DNA from: JBMYYR01 sp965243605
Lineage (GTDB): Bacteria > Bacteroidota > Bacteroidia > Flavobacteriales > CAJXXR01
Assembly (NCBI GenBank): GCA_965243605.1
Contig: CBDEVQ010000117.1
Span: forward strand, 26,765-90,764
Direction of reading: 5' to 3'
Length of the DNA: 64,000 nucleotides
The notes below the pieces were generated by a model. That model was not told where the DNA came from. It ran no database searches and saw only the letters and a program-made list of their open reading frames with translations. Numbering within the stretch: the first letter of the stretch is position 1; every line of letters starts with the position of its first letter. The translations under genes and the position numbers were made by a program. Shown in pieces: positions 8,009 through 17,166 of the stretch.

Positions 8009-9319
8009 CTAATTATGTTCGGTTTTATTTAATAAAGCATCATTCCTACATTCGTCCTCTGCTTTCAACATGTAAATTATTAATCCTAAACCAACAATAT
8101 AAAATGCCCTATTTAAAATTAAAGAATTTGTAAATACATCTCCTTTATAATGGGCTACAAACATAAGTAATGTATAACTCGGAATAATATAATTATAATT
8201 AACAGATAACCTGGTGAAGTTAATAATAGCGATTCTAATATATAATATAGCGAAAATTAGAATTCCTATCACACCAAAATACAACGTTTGCCTCATATAT
8301 CCAGCATCAGTTAATCCATAATAAAACCCATCTTCCCTTACGTATTTACCATCTCCAAAAACAATAGTTTCATCTGATAGTTCATAATAATGTGATTCAC
8401 TTAATTGATCTGAAGAACTCGTTGAGAACTCACCTGTTTCAATAAAATTATAATAAAACTCGAAAGCCCAGGGAAGTAAATTATTGTTTATTGAATTATG
8501 AATATTGGGTACAACATAAGCACTTACTGTATATAAGGAATATATTACAATTAATGCAAAACCTGCCTTTTTCATAAAGTTAACAAAGATCTTATATCTT
8601 AATGTTTTAAATAGAAAAATTGCAGCGGCTAAACCTAATCCAATAAATCCAGTTCTCCCCGAAATAATAATTGAAAATACGATTAAGAATATTTTAAAAT
8701 AATCGGCAATAACAATTTTATTTCTTAAGAATTTTGACATGATTAAAAACATTCCAAAACTTTGAAGTAACGAAAAATCATAATTCTTACTTAATGCTAC
8801 ACCTAACCCTCTAAACCATTGAAATGTTCCTACACTCTTAATTTTAGCACTTCCTAATAACCCTTGTATTAATGCTCTAAAATCTGCAGATATAAACTGT
8901 AATAGCATCAATAACCCTTGAATGGCCATAATATTAATAACTATATCAATAAAGTCGTTAATGGTATAACCACGCTTAATTAATATATTAATATATAGTA
9001 TAGAGAATGGTAGTATTTCTAAGACATGGGTTAGAATCTGATTAACAGGACCTACGTGAGATGCATTACCAAATGTTTCATGATAAATCAAAATACCATA
9101 GGTAAATAATAAGAGTACAATGTATATTACAAATTGGGGTATAAAGATCTTTTTTATATTAAAGACATTTATATACAAAGACTCAGCAACAATTATTAAT
9201 AGCATAAACTTTGCAGGATTATAAGGCAATCCTGCAATTGTTGGTGCAAACATGTACAAGAATAATATTGTTGCGTAATATATTTTCTCTAATAATGATC
9301 GATTAGATGTAAAATCCAT
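8009..9319 (-). CDS. Polytopic membrane protein, O-antigen polymerase/ligase-like (Wzy/WaaL type)
   Basis: 436 residues with about 10-12 hydrophobic segments, for example 15-30, 38-55, 62-78, 96-113 and a pair near 200-245. A large polar loop lies near 280-345, before the last helices. The glycine/arginine motif ISGRTGFIGLGLAAAIFL followed by a big extracytoplasmic loop is the layout of O-antigen polymerases and ligases, which act on lipid-linked glycans at the periplasmic face. No glycosyltransferase or other polysaccharide gene is adjacent, so it is an orphan and its substrate cannot be inferred. A general polysaccharide-export membrane protein is the main alternative. Confidence 0.6.
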   Translation of the reverse strand: MDFTSNRSLLEKIYYATILFLYMFAPTIAGLPYNPAKFMLLIIVAESLYINVFNIKKIFIPQFVIYIVLLLFTYGILIYHETFGNASHVGPVNQILTHVLEILPFSILYINILIKRGYTINDFIDIVINIMAIQGLLMLLQFISADFRALIQGLLGSAKIKSVGTFQWFRGLGVALSKNYDFSLLQSFGMFLIMSKFLRNKIVIADYFKIFLIVFSIIISGRTGFIGLGLAAAIFLFKTLRYKIFVNFMKKAGFALIVIYSLYTVSAYVVPNIHNSINNNLLPWAFEFYYNFIETGEFSTSSSDQLSESHYYELSDETIVFGDGKYVREDGFYYGLTDAGYMRQTLYFGVIGILIFAILYIRIAIINFTRLSVNYNYIIPSYTLLMFVAHYKGDVFTNSLILNRAFYIVGLGLIIYMLKAEDECRNDALLNKTEHN

Positions 9320-9439
9320 TTTTTGAGATATAATTTGTACAAATAAACAAATTTTGAATAAATCTATCCTAGTTTAAGACAACTAGATAACATGAATACG
9401 AATATTATTTACGACTAATGGGCTAATTTAAATCAAAAA

Positions 9440-9464
9440 AAGGCCAGAATTAATATTCTGACCT
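9440..9464 (-). terminator. Terminator of the yceI-aroQ operon
   Basis: Just past the aroQ stop on the minus strand lies a stem reading AAGGTCAGAAT / ATTCTGGCCTT (one G-T pair), followed by a run of T on that strand. Confidence 0.8.
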
Positions 9465-9473
9465 TTTAAATAA

Positions 9474-9896
9474 TTATATAAAGTATTGTAAAGCGAGCTC
9501 ATAGCTTTTTAAGCCTAAACCACTAACCTGACCTATACACACCGCACTAATTAAAGATTTATGCCTAAATTCTTCACGAGCATAAATATTGGATATATGA
9601 ACCTCAATAACACTTGTGTTTACAGCTTCAATAGCATCTCTAATGGCTACAGAAGTATGCGTATATCCGCCTGCATTTAAGATTATACCATCCAATTCAA
9701 ATCCATATTTATGGATATAATCAATTAATTGTCCTTCACTATTAGACTGCAAATAACTTAATGATAAGCTACCTTCATACTTTTCCTTTATAGTTTCCAA
9801 ATAAGATTCAAAAGAAGTATGTCCATATACACTTGTATTTCTAACTCCTAATAAATTTAAATTTGGTCCATTAAGAATTAATATTTTCTTTTTCAT
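9474..9896 (-). CDS. aroQ: Type II 3-dehydroquinate dehydratase
   Basis: Converts 3-dehydroquinate to 3-dehydroshikimate in the shikimate pathway (type II, trans elimination, dodecameric). The 140-residue product has ILNGPNLNLLG at the N-terminus, catalytic Y24 in RNTSVYG (R19 in the lid loop), NAGGYTHTS (73-81, where many homologues have NPGGYTHTS), catalytic H100 in EVHISN, and the IYAREEFRHKS segment. The ATG overlaps the stop of the 55-residue gene upstream by four bases, so it is the last gene of a tightly packed operon. Confidence 0.96.
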   Translation of the reverse strand: MKKKILILNGPNLNLLGVRNTSVYGHTSFESYLETIKEKYEGSLSLSYLQSNSEGQLIDYIHKYGFELDGIILNAGGYTHTSVAIRDAIEAVNTSVIEVHISNIYAREEFRHKSLISAVCIGQVSGLGLKSYELALQYFI

Positions 9897-10060
9897 GAAT
9901 AAAACATTTTAAATGCCATGGCTGTTAGTGCAAAATATGCAAAAAAGCTTTTTAAAAATGTCTTCCAAAAGGTAAGACCATATCGTATTTTTTGTAATAA
10001 TCCAGTTAAAATAGATAATACTAAGGCTATTAATACGATATAAAACATTGTACTTCCCAT
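9893..10060 (-). CDS. Small membrane protein, 55 residues
   Basis: A short unbroken frame beginning MGSTMFYIVLIALVLSIL. One clear N-terminal transmembrane helix (about 5-20) is followed by the basic stretch QKIRYGLTFWKTFLK and a second hydrophobic segment (about 39-51). Its ATG lies one base after the stop of the upstream 62-residue gene and its TGA overlaps the aroQ ATG by four bases. Perfect packing between two genes on the same strand is the main reason to believe it is translated. I do not recognise a family. Confidence 0.7.
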   Translation of the reverse strand: MGSTMFYIVLIALVLSILTGLLQKIRYGLTFWKTFLKSFFAYFALTAMAFKMFYS

Positions 10061-10061
10061 A

Positions 10062-10250
10062 CTACTGAAAGGCTCCTCTAAAAAACCAAAATAAAATAAG
10101 GCTTAATACAATAACTAATAAAAAGGCACCACTTCCTTTATAATATCTTTTATGCATTTGCAAATCGTCTTTATAAGCCCAAATTAAAAACCCTATAAAC
10201 CCTATTGCAAATATGATGGCAAATACCCAATGCCCAGATCCAACATCCAT
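10062..10250 (-). CDS. Small membrane protein, 62 residues, two helices
   Basis: Two hydrophobic helices (about 8-25 and 40-58) flank a charged turn, KDDLQMHKRYYKG; the C-terminus is FWFFRGAFQ. It lies six bases after yceI and one base before the 55-residue gene. Function unknown. The context (exported YceI lipoprotein upstream) suggests an envelope role, but nothing in the sequence proves it. Confidence 0.75.
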   Translation of the reverse strand: MDVGSGHWVFAIIFAIGFIGFLIWAYKDDLQMHKRYYKGSGAFLLVIVLSLILFWFFRGAFQ

Positions 10251-10256
10251 ATTACC

Positions 10257-10892
10257 TTATTTTTGAACCAATTCAAATTTGATTATTATATCATCGTTAA
10301 TCACTTTATCACCTAATGCTTTAAAGAAATTACTTGAATTATAAACGACTCCAAATTGTGTTCTATCAAAATTAAGTTTTCCAACAATAGCATGCTTAGA
10401 ATCCTTATTATGTAAATCCACTTCAAAAACCAATTGTTTCTCTACATCTTTAATTCTAACTTTAGCAGCACATTTATATCTATTTCCTTCTATTAAAGCA
10501 GCATCAAATATGTTTATTTCCGCAGTTGGAAATTCAGTAACAGCAAAAAAGTCCTTAGACATTAAATGTCCAACTAAATCTGCATTAGATTCTTTATCTT
10601 TTACATCTGAACAAGCAATGGTAGACATATCTATTGAAAACGAACCTCCTTTAAATACATCTTGATCAAATTTAAGATCTCCATTAGCAAATTTCACAGT
10701 TCCTTGATGTCCTCCACCAATAGCTTTAGTACCTTTCCAGTACACTAAAGACTTTTCTAAATCAATAGGGTTTTCAGAATTTTCAGCTTTCATTTCTTGC
10801 TTAGTTTCCTTTTTCGAATCAACAACTTTATCGTTGTTTGTACAAGAAATTATACTTGTTAATAGAATAGCTGATAGGACGATCTTTTTCAT
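10257..10892 (-). CDS. YceI-family lipoprotein
   Basis: 211 residues. A lipoprotein signal with lipobox ending SIISC (Cys about 16) is followed by a lysine/glutamate-rich linker and a YceI-like lipocalin domain from about residue 45. Recognisable parts are WKGTKAIGGGHQGTVKF, GGSFSIDMSTIACSD, LMSKDFFAVTEFPTAEINI and the final KFELVQK strand. YceI proteins bind isoprenoid-type lipids such as polyprenyl quinones; the ligand here is unknown. First gene of the operon ending in aroQ. A near-consensus -7 (TACATTTA on the minus strand) lies just upstream. Confidence 0.88.
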   Translation of the reverse strand: MKKIVLSAILLTSIISCTNNDKVVDSKKETKQEMKAENSENPIDLEKSLVYWKGTKAIGGGHQGTVKFANGDLKFDQDVFKGGSFSIDMSTIACSDVKDKESNADLVGHLMSKDFFAVTEFPTAEINIFDAALIEGNRYKCAAKVRIKDVEKQLVFEVDLHNKDSKHAIVGKLNFDRTQFGVVYNSSNFFKALGDKVINDDIIIKFELVQK

Positions 10893-11107
10893 GATTATTT
10901 GTTTTTATAGTAAATGTAAACTTTTTTTTGAAAGTATTATATGCATTGTGTTTTCAATTAAATTAACCAATTCAATAAAAATGCATATAAACTGCAACAA
11001 AATTCGAGTAAAAATCTTAAATTTAGCCGTTAATTAATACTAATTTATTCATTTTTAACCCGTCTACTTCTGGTTATATAGGTGAATATATTATAAACCA
11101 ATTTTGT

Positions 11108-14100
11108 ATGTTTAACTCTAAGTTATCAGGGTATTTCTCAAAAGCATTTCTTTTAATTGCTTTCTTTATGGGTCTGTCAACCCAACTTTTTGCTCAATTT
11201 ACACGTTCTAAATCCGAAAATGTAAATACGCTATCTCCTCGTTATATAGTGCCTAATACATTTAAAACCTTTGCGGTAAATCACAACCATTTATTTAATG
11301 AATTACTGCAAGCACCCCATGAAACCAATACACAAAGTATAAAAGCCATCCAGCTTCCTATGCCAGATGGTTTACTGAAAACTTTTCATGTATATGAATC
11401 GCCAATTTTTGAGCCAGCATTGGCTGAAAAGTATCCAAATATTAAAACCTATTCAGTAGTAGACCCTGAATTAAATTCTAATAGAGGACGCCTTGATATT
11501 TCGCCTTATGGTTTTCATGGAGTTTTACGAACTGAAAATGGGATGGTTTATATAGACCCATATTCTCATCAAAATACATCTCACGTTATTAGTTACTACC
11601 GTAGCGATTATGAAAAAGATGCTACAGAAACATTTAGTTGTGAGCAACATGATTTAGGTGTTGAGCCTACTAGTGCTCCAGCTCAAATTGAACAATCTGC
11701 AATTACACCTCCACAAGTCCCTTTTGGTTCTGATTTAAGAACGTTTAGATTAGCCCTAGCTTGTACTGGAGAATATACAACATTTCATGGAGGAACAACA
11801 GCTCAAGCTTTAACCGCTATGACAACAAGTATTAACCGTGTTAATGAAATTTACGAAAATGATCTTTCTGTTCGTTTAGTACTTGTTGGGAACACGAACT
11901 TGTTAATAGAAACTGATGCAGCTACAGATCCATATACAAATGGAAATACAGGGGTGATGATTAATGAATCTCAAACTGAAATTACCAATGTTATTGGATC
12001 AGCTAATTTTGATATTGGGCATTTATTTGGTACAAACTCTGGAGGATTAGCCGGATTAGGTGTAGTTTGTAATAATTTCCAAAAAGCTCGTGGTGTTACG
12101 GGATCTGCAAACCCAGTAAACGATCCATTTGATATCGATTACGTTTGTCACGAAGTTGGTCACCAATTTGGAGGAGCCCATACGCAAAACAATACAACTT
12201 GTAACCGTGCAGCTAACTCAGCATATGAACCTGGTAGTGCTGCTACAATTATGGGATATGCAGGAATTTGTGCTCCAAACTTACAAAATAACTCAGATCC
12301 ATTTTTCAATACACACTCTATTGAACAAATGGAAAATCTAATTGATGGATCAGCAGTTTGTCATGTAGACATAAACTTTAACAATACACCACCTGAAGCA
12401 GATGCAGGTCCTGGAGGATATGTTATTCCTGTTTCAACACCTTTCGAATTAACAGGTTCAGCATCTGATATTGACGGAGATGCAATGACATATAACTGGG
12501 AAGAACATGATTTAGGTCCTGGTACAGTTACCTTAAATGACATTAACAATCCTACTGGAACAGCTCCAATATTTAGAAGTTGGATTCCTACGACTAATTT
12601 AACACGTGTTTTCCCGCGTATTCAAGACTTAGTGAACAACACGACTGTAATTGGAGAATTACTACCTACTTATACAAGAGATCTTAATTTCAGATTTACT
12701 GTTAGAGATAACCATTTAGGGTCTGGAGGATATGACTATGATGATTTACAGATTTCGTCTAACATTGCAGGAGGGCCATTTTTAGCGACATTCCCAAATG
12801 GTGGAGAAGTTATTTCTGAATATTCTACAGAAACAATTACTTGGGATGTTGCCAATACAGATATGGCTATTTTCAACTCTCCAAATGTAGATATTTTCTT
12901 ATCTATTGATGGTGGGGTAACTTACCCAATTACATTAGCACAAAATATTGCGAATGATGGTTCAGAGAATGTTCAATTCCCATTAAACATTCTACCTAAT
13001 GGTGTTACTCAAATTAATACAGCTAGAGTTAAAATAAAATCATCAACTAATATATTCTTCGATATTTCTGATAATAACTTTACTATTGCTCAACCAATCA
13101 ACAACGATTTTGGACTAGAAGCTGAAGATATTGTTATCGATGTTTGTTCTCCTGCTATTGACACTTTTGATTTATATATCCATGAAGTACTTACGTTCAC
13201 AGAGCTAATTACTTTTACAGCTACTGATGTTCCTGGAGATGCAGAAATTTCATTTGAATCGAACACAATCAATGCCGATGATACCATTGAAGTTTATATC
13301 ACCCCAAATACACTGACTGATGGTGATTATACATTTACCATTACTGGTGATGCAGCTTCTGCACAACATAGTATAACAGTAGATTTCTCATTATCGACTG
13401 GTGTACCTATTACAGCCAATTTAACCGCTCCAGCAGATGTAGCTACTAACGTTGCTTATACGCCAAACCACCAATGGGATAATATTGCTAATGCATCTGA
13501 GTACACAATTCAAGTGGCTACAGATGAATTATTTAATGACATCGTAAGAGATGAAACCATACAAACGAATTCATGGATTGCAAACCCTCCTTATGATAAC
13601 AACACCAATTATTTCTGGCGTGTAAAATCTATTAATGGATGTGGAGAATCAGCATGGTCTGACACATTATCATTTACAACAACAATAAACAATCCTATTT
13701 TAGGATGTACAGACCCAGCAGCATTTAACTATAATGCCAATGCCAATGTTGATGATGGTTCTTGTATTCCTACAGTGTTAGGATGTACTAACCCAGATGC
13801 CAATAATTATGATGCTAATGCCAATACAGATGATGGAACTTGTATTGTTGAAGGATGTACAAATCCAGTAGCCAATAACTATAACCCATTAGCGACTTTA
13901 GATGATGGTTCGTGTGTAATTCCTGGTTGTACAGATCCTGTTGCCTTTAATTATAATCCCGATGCTACAATTGACGATGGTTCATGTGTTGATGTTGTTT
14001 TAGGTTGTACAGATCCAAACGCAAACAACTACGATCCGATGGCCAATACAGACGATGGTTCATGTGTTACTCCAATATTAGGATGTATTGACCCATCTGC

Positions 14101-16423
14101 TCTTAATTACAATGCAAACGCTCAAATCCACGATTACTCATGTATTTATGCAGTAGAAGGTTGTACAGACCCTAATGCGAATAATTACAACCCATTAGCA
14201 ACTGTAGACAACGGAACATGTACTACAGGTCCTATTTGGTTAACTTATGAAATAACAAACGACAGTTTATTTACTTTTGTTATTAATCACATACCAAGTG
14301 TAACGCTATACAACACAACTTGGACTTTAGGAGATGGAACTCCAGATATTGTTCAAAACCCAATTACACATTATTATGAAAACGATGGGGTTTATCATGT
14401 TGAAAGTTATACTCAAACAAGTATTCCTAATGTTGTATACTATCTAGATACTGTAATAACTGTTGACTTTAGAGGATGTACAGATCCAAATTCTTCAAAC
14501 TTTGTGTTAACAGCAGTAATTGATGACGGAAGTTGTACTCCACATGTATATGGATGTACAAACCCTGATGCAACAAATTACGATCCGGATGCTACATTAA
14601 ACAACAATACTTGTATTGTAAATGGATGTACAGACGTTACTGCTATTAACTATAACTCAGATGCAACTGTAGATGATGGTTCATGTATTGCAACGATTGA
14701 AGGATGTACAGATGCTACTGCCTTTAACTATAATTCCAATGCAAATGTTGATGATGGAAGTTGTGTTCCAGTAATGGAAGGATGTACAGATGTTACCGCC
14801 TTTAATTATAATGCCGATGCCAATACAGATGATGGCTCTTGTGTTGATGTAATATTAGGATGTATAGATGCCACAGCATTAAATTATGATGCAACAGCAA
14901 ATACAGATGATGGTTCTTGCCAGTATAACCCGAATACAAATGCGAGTTGGGATGTTACTCCAACTTCAGAAAACCATACAATTCTGATCCCTGCAACGGC
15001 AACTTTTGATATTAATGGTAACTCTATTGCAAATGGAGATATTATTGGAGTATTCTATTTGTTAAATGGATCATTACAATGTGGTGGGAAAATAACTTGG
15101 AATGGTGCTGCAACAACAATTTCGGCTTATGGTAACGACGCTCCTAATGATAATGGATTTGAAGATAACGAGATCTTCCAATGGAAAATTTGGGATGCAA
15201 GTGCTATGATGTCTTATGATGCGACTGTGACTTACGATAATACTTTACCACAATCTAATACCTACATTAATGATGGTATCTCTGGTATTATAGGATTAGA
15301 ATCTGGTTCTATTCAAAATATTGATTTAGTAGAAGGATGGAATTTTGTTTCCACAAACCTTATTCCTGAAAATGCAGATATTTCTGTAGCCATGGCTCCT
15401 ATTGCTGCTGATATTGAATTAGCCAAAGATGAAGATGGACAAGTATATTGGCCAAACTTTAACATTAATAATATTGGAAACATTACAGTTGGTAAAGCGT
15501 ATAAAGTAAATGCAAACGACAATGTTTCTTGGGACATTACTGGATCTTTAATTAACCCAGACTTATATCCTATTCAATTACCACAAGGATGGTCATATAT
15601 TGGTTATTTACGTGAAGTACCTGCTAATATTGCTTCTGTAATGAATAGTGTATCTACCGATATATTCTTAGTTAAGAACTTAAACGGAGATACGTACTGG
15701 CCTGCCTTTAACATTAACAATATTGGTAATATGGAACCTGGAAAAGGATACCAAATCAATATGACCAATACAGAAACATTTACTTTCCCAAGTAATTCAA
15801 CGGTATTACCTGCTTTTAAATCTGTAAACACAATTTTAGAGAACAAGGTATTCACAGATATTAATGCTTCACAAGAACACATGCATTTTGTTATTCCAAC
15901 ATCATCATGGAAGTTTGATATTCAATCGGAAGATGAAATTGGAGTATTCACATTAAATGATGAATTAATTGGTGCTGCAGTTTATAACGACAATCATCTA
16001 TCTGTTACAATTTTTGGAAATCAAGAATTAGAACATTCACCATTAACATTTAAATTATGGAATGCTAAAGAAGGAATCTATACAGACTTAATCGTTAATG
16101 AAAAATCCTCTGTATTGTATGCTAAAGATCAAGCATCCGTAATTTCTTCAATTTCTAAAAAATCATCATTAGATGTTAATGACAATATATTTGTTATTCA
16201 AGATCATGGACATATAGAAGCTGTGTTCACAACGTTAAAAGAAACTCTATATCAAATTTCAATATATAATGGAATTGGTCAAAAGATCAGTGAACGCACT
16301 CAACTTATTTCTACAGATAATACTCCAATTGTATTAACTGATGAAACATTAAGTGAAGGTGTATACTTTATTCACTTTAGTTCTAAAGATGGAAGACGAG
16401 TAGAGAAAGTAATGGTTAAATAA
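11108..16423 (+). CDS. Giant T9SS-secreted reprolysin-like metalloprotease with 13 cysteine repeats
   Basis: 1771 residues. A signal peptide (about 1-30, ending LSTQLFAQ) and a propeptide to about 205 come first. A metzincin domain follows with zinc motif HEVGHQFGGAH (H348, H352, H358; E349 catalytic) and Met-turn ATIMGYAG. Next come a calcium/PKD-like region with DADGP-type turns, a beta-sandwich, and a fibronectin-like domain (WDNIANASEYTIQVATD). From 866 to about 1271 there are 13 copies of GCTDPxAxNYNxxAxxDDGSC, split seven plus six by a PKD-like domain (WTLGDGTPD...YYENDGVYHV). Then a carbohydrate-binding-like domain, two tandem GWNFVS/GWSYIG modules, and a T9SS tail with YQISIYNGIGQKISE and a final KVMVK. 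Exported, probably surface-bound or released; substrate unknown. Confidence 0.9.
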   Translation: MFNSKLSGYFSKAFLLIAFFMGLSTQLFAQFTRSKSENVNTLSPRYIVPNTFKTFAVNHNHLFNELLQAPHETNTQSIKAIQLPMPDGLLKTFHVYESPIFEPALAEKYPNIKTYSVVDPELNSNRGRLDISPYGFHGVLRTENGMVYIDPYSHQNTSHVISYYRSDYEKDATETFSCEQHDLGVEPTSAPAQIEQSAITPPQVPFGSDLRTFRLALACTGEYTTFHGGTTAQALTAMTTSINRVNEIYENDLSVRLVLVGNTNLLIETDAATDPYTNGNTGVMINESQTEITNVIGSANFDIGHLFGTNSGGLAGLGVVCNNFQKARGVTGSANPVNDPFDIDYVCHEVGHQFGGAHTQNNTTCNRAANSAYEPGSAATIMGYAGICAPNLQNNSDPFFNTHSIEQMENLIDGSAVCHVDINFNNTPPEADAGPGGYVIPVSTPFELTGSASDIDGDAMTYNWEEHDLGPGTVTLNDINNPTGTAPIFRSWIPTTNLTRVFPRIQDLVNNTTVIGELLPTYTRDLNFRFTVRDNHLGSGGYDYDDLQISSNIAGGPFLATFPNGGEVISEYSTETITWDVANTDMAIFNSPNVDIFLSIDGGVTYPITLAQNIANDGSENVQFPLNILPNGVTQINTARVKIKSSTNIFFDISDNNFTIAQPINNDFGLEAEDIVIDVCSPAIDTFDLYIHEVLTFTELITFTATDVPGDAEISFESNTINADDTIEVYITPNTLTDGDYTFTITGDAASAQHSITVDFSLSTGVPITANLTAPADVATNVAYTPNHQWDNIANASEYTIQVATDELFNDIVRDETIQTNSWIANPPYDNNTNYFWRVKSINGCGESAWSDTLSFTTTINNPILGCTDPAAFNYNANANVDDGSCIPTVLGCTNPDANNYDANANTDDGTCIVEGCTNPVANNYNPLATLDDGSCVIPGCTDPVAFNYNPDATIDDGSCVDVVLGCTDPNANNYDPMANTDDGSCVTPILGCIDPSALNYNANAQIHDYSCIYAVEGCTDPNANNYNPLATVDNGTCTTGPIWLTYEITNDSLFTFVINHIPSVTLYNTTWTLGDGTPDIVQNPITHYYENDGVYHVESYTQTSIPNVVYYLDTVITVDFRGCTDPNSSNFVLTAVIDDGSCTPHVYGCTNPDATNYDPDATLNNNTCIVNGCTDVTAINYNSDATVDDGSCIATIEGCTDATAFNYNSNANVDDGSCVPVMEGCTDVTAFNYNADANTDDGSCVDVILGCIDATALNYDATANTDDGSCQYNPNTNASWDVTPTSENHTILIPATATFDINGNSIANGDIIGVFYLLNGSLQCGGKITWNGAATTISAYGNDAPNDNGFEDNEIFQWKIWDASAMMSYDATVTYDNTLPQSNTYINDGISGIIGLESGSIQNIDLVEGWNFVSTNLIPENADISVAMAPIAADIELAKDEDGQVYWPNFNINNIGNITVGKAYKVNANDNVSWDITGSLINPDLYPIQLPQGWSYIGYLREVPANIASVMNSVSTDIFLVKNLNGDTYWPAFNINNIGNMEPGKGYQINMTNTETFTFPSNSTVLPAFKSVNTILENKVFTDINASQEHMHFVIPTSSWKFDIQSEDEIGVFTLNDELIGAAVYNDNHLSVTIFGNQELEHSPLTFKLWNAKEGIYTDLIVNEKSSVLYAKDQASVISSISKKSSLDVNDNIFVIQDHGHIEAVFTTLKETLYQISIYNGIGQKISERTQLISTDNTPIVLTDETLSEGVYFIHFSSKDGRRVEKVMVK
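13703..14920 (+). repeat. Thirteen ~25-residue cysteine repeats inside the metalloprotease gene
   Basis: Units 1-7 run from 13703 to 14221 and units 8-13 from 14474 to 14920. Each unit has two cysteines 19 residues apart and a central NYN/NYD. Degenerate copies are unit 6 (HDYSC), unit 7 (DNGTC), unit 8 (SSNFVLTAV) and unit 9 (NNNTC). Units 10-13 share the variant GC(T/I)D(V/A)TA instead of GCTDP, so the second block looks like a later local expansion. Confidence 0.9.
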
Positions 16424-16490
16424 TTTTATGGTAAATTGACCATAAAATTCTATCATAAAAAAATCCCTGTAATTTAGATTACAGGGATTT
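16423..16490 (+). terminator. Tandem hairpins after the metalloprotease gene
   Basis: A first perfect 10-bp stem (16423-16432 with 16439-16448) starts at the last base of the stop codon. A second 13-bp stem, AAATCCCTGTAAT / ATTACAGGGATTT (16461-16473 with 16478-16490), is flanked by A and T runs and is a bidirectional terminator for the convergent Lrp gene. Confidence 0.88.
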
Positions 16491-16547
16491 TTTTATGAAT
16501 AAGAAATTCTACGAATTGTAATTGAACACACTCTTTTTATCTGTTGT

Positions 16548-17036
16548 TTAAACTAAATTATAAGCCGTATCATTTTTAATCTCCTCTATTACAAACGAAC
16601 TCTGGATATTTGAAACGCCTTCAAAGCTCGTTAACTTCTCTATCGCAAATTGTTGAAAAGCATTCATATCCTCTACAACAACTTTTAATAAAAAATCTGA
16701 ATTACCAGCCACATGAAAACAGCCCATAACTTCAGGTAGTATTACAATAGCTTCTTTAAATTTCTCAATCAATTCCTTTTTATGATGGCTTAAAGAGATC
16801 TGACAAAATACAGTAATATTTTTCTCAATTGCAGAGCCATTAAGAATTGCCACATACTTTTCTATAAGTCCAGTGCTTTCCATTTTTTTTATACGTTCAT
16901 AGGTTGGCGTAATAGAAAGACCTATTTGACTTGCAATTTCCTTAGTCCCCAACTTCGCATTGCCCTGTAAAATGGTTAGTATTTTTTTATCAATTGCATC
17001 CATAGCAGAATATTTTTTTAAATCAAACATAATCAA
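16548..17036 (-). CDS. Lrp/AsnC-family transcriptional regulator
   Basis: 162 residues. A winged helix-turn-helix at about 14-65 (IDKKILTILQGNAKLG, then KEIASQIGLSITPTYERIKKMES) is followed by the RAM ligand-binding domain (GCFHVAGNSDFLLKVVVED). Such regulators sense amino acids. It is divergent from the histidine decarboxylase gene, 130 bases away, and so is the obvious candidate to control it. In-frame starts also exist at 17030 and 17003; the promoter estimate allows any of them. The effector is not known; histidine is only a guess from the neighbour. Confidence 0.88.
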   Translation of the reverse strand: MIMFDLKKYSAMDAIDKKILTILQGNAKLGTKEIASQIGLSITPTYERIKKMESTGLIEKYVAILNGSAIEKNITVFCQISLSHHKKELIEKFKEAIVILPEVMGCFHVAGNSDFLLKVVVEDMNAFQQFAIEKLTSFEGVSNIQSSFVIEEIKNDTAYNLV

Positions 17037-17044
17037 TACGGGTT

Positions 17045-17085
17045 CAAAGTTAATTATTCCATATTAATAACATAAAATAGTTATT
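17045..17085 (-). promoter_or_regulatory. Promoter of the Lrp gene with overlapping inverted repeat
   Basis: On the minus strand TAACTTTG (17045-17052) matches the -7 consensus. Where its -33 element should be lies an inverted repeat, AATAAC (17066-17071) and GTTATT (17080-17085). That placement is what an autoregulatory Lrp site would look like. The match is short and in AT-rich DNA, so the operator is tentative. Confidence 0.4.
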
Positions 17086-17129
17086 TAATCTTATTTAATA
17101 TGAATTTTAAAACATATAGACCTTAATAC

Positions 17130-17137
17130 TATCTTTA
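17130..17137 (+). promoter_or_regulatory. Near-consensus -7 element of the histidine decarboxylase gene
   Basis: TATCTTTA differs from TAnnTTTG only at the last base and lies 29 bases before the ATG at 17167. Confidence 0.35.
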
Positions 17138-17166
17138 CACAGAATTAATAACTTTAAAAAAGTAAA

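Noticed and set aside
10834..11037. 67-residue plus-strand frame between yceI and the metalloprotease
   Set aside because: It starts inside yceI on the other strand and its low-complexity sequence shows no domain.
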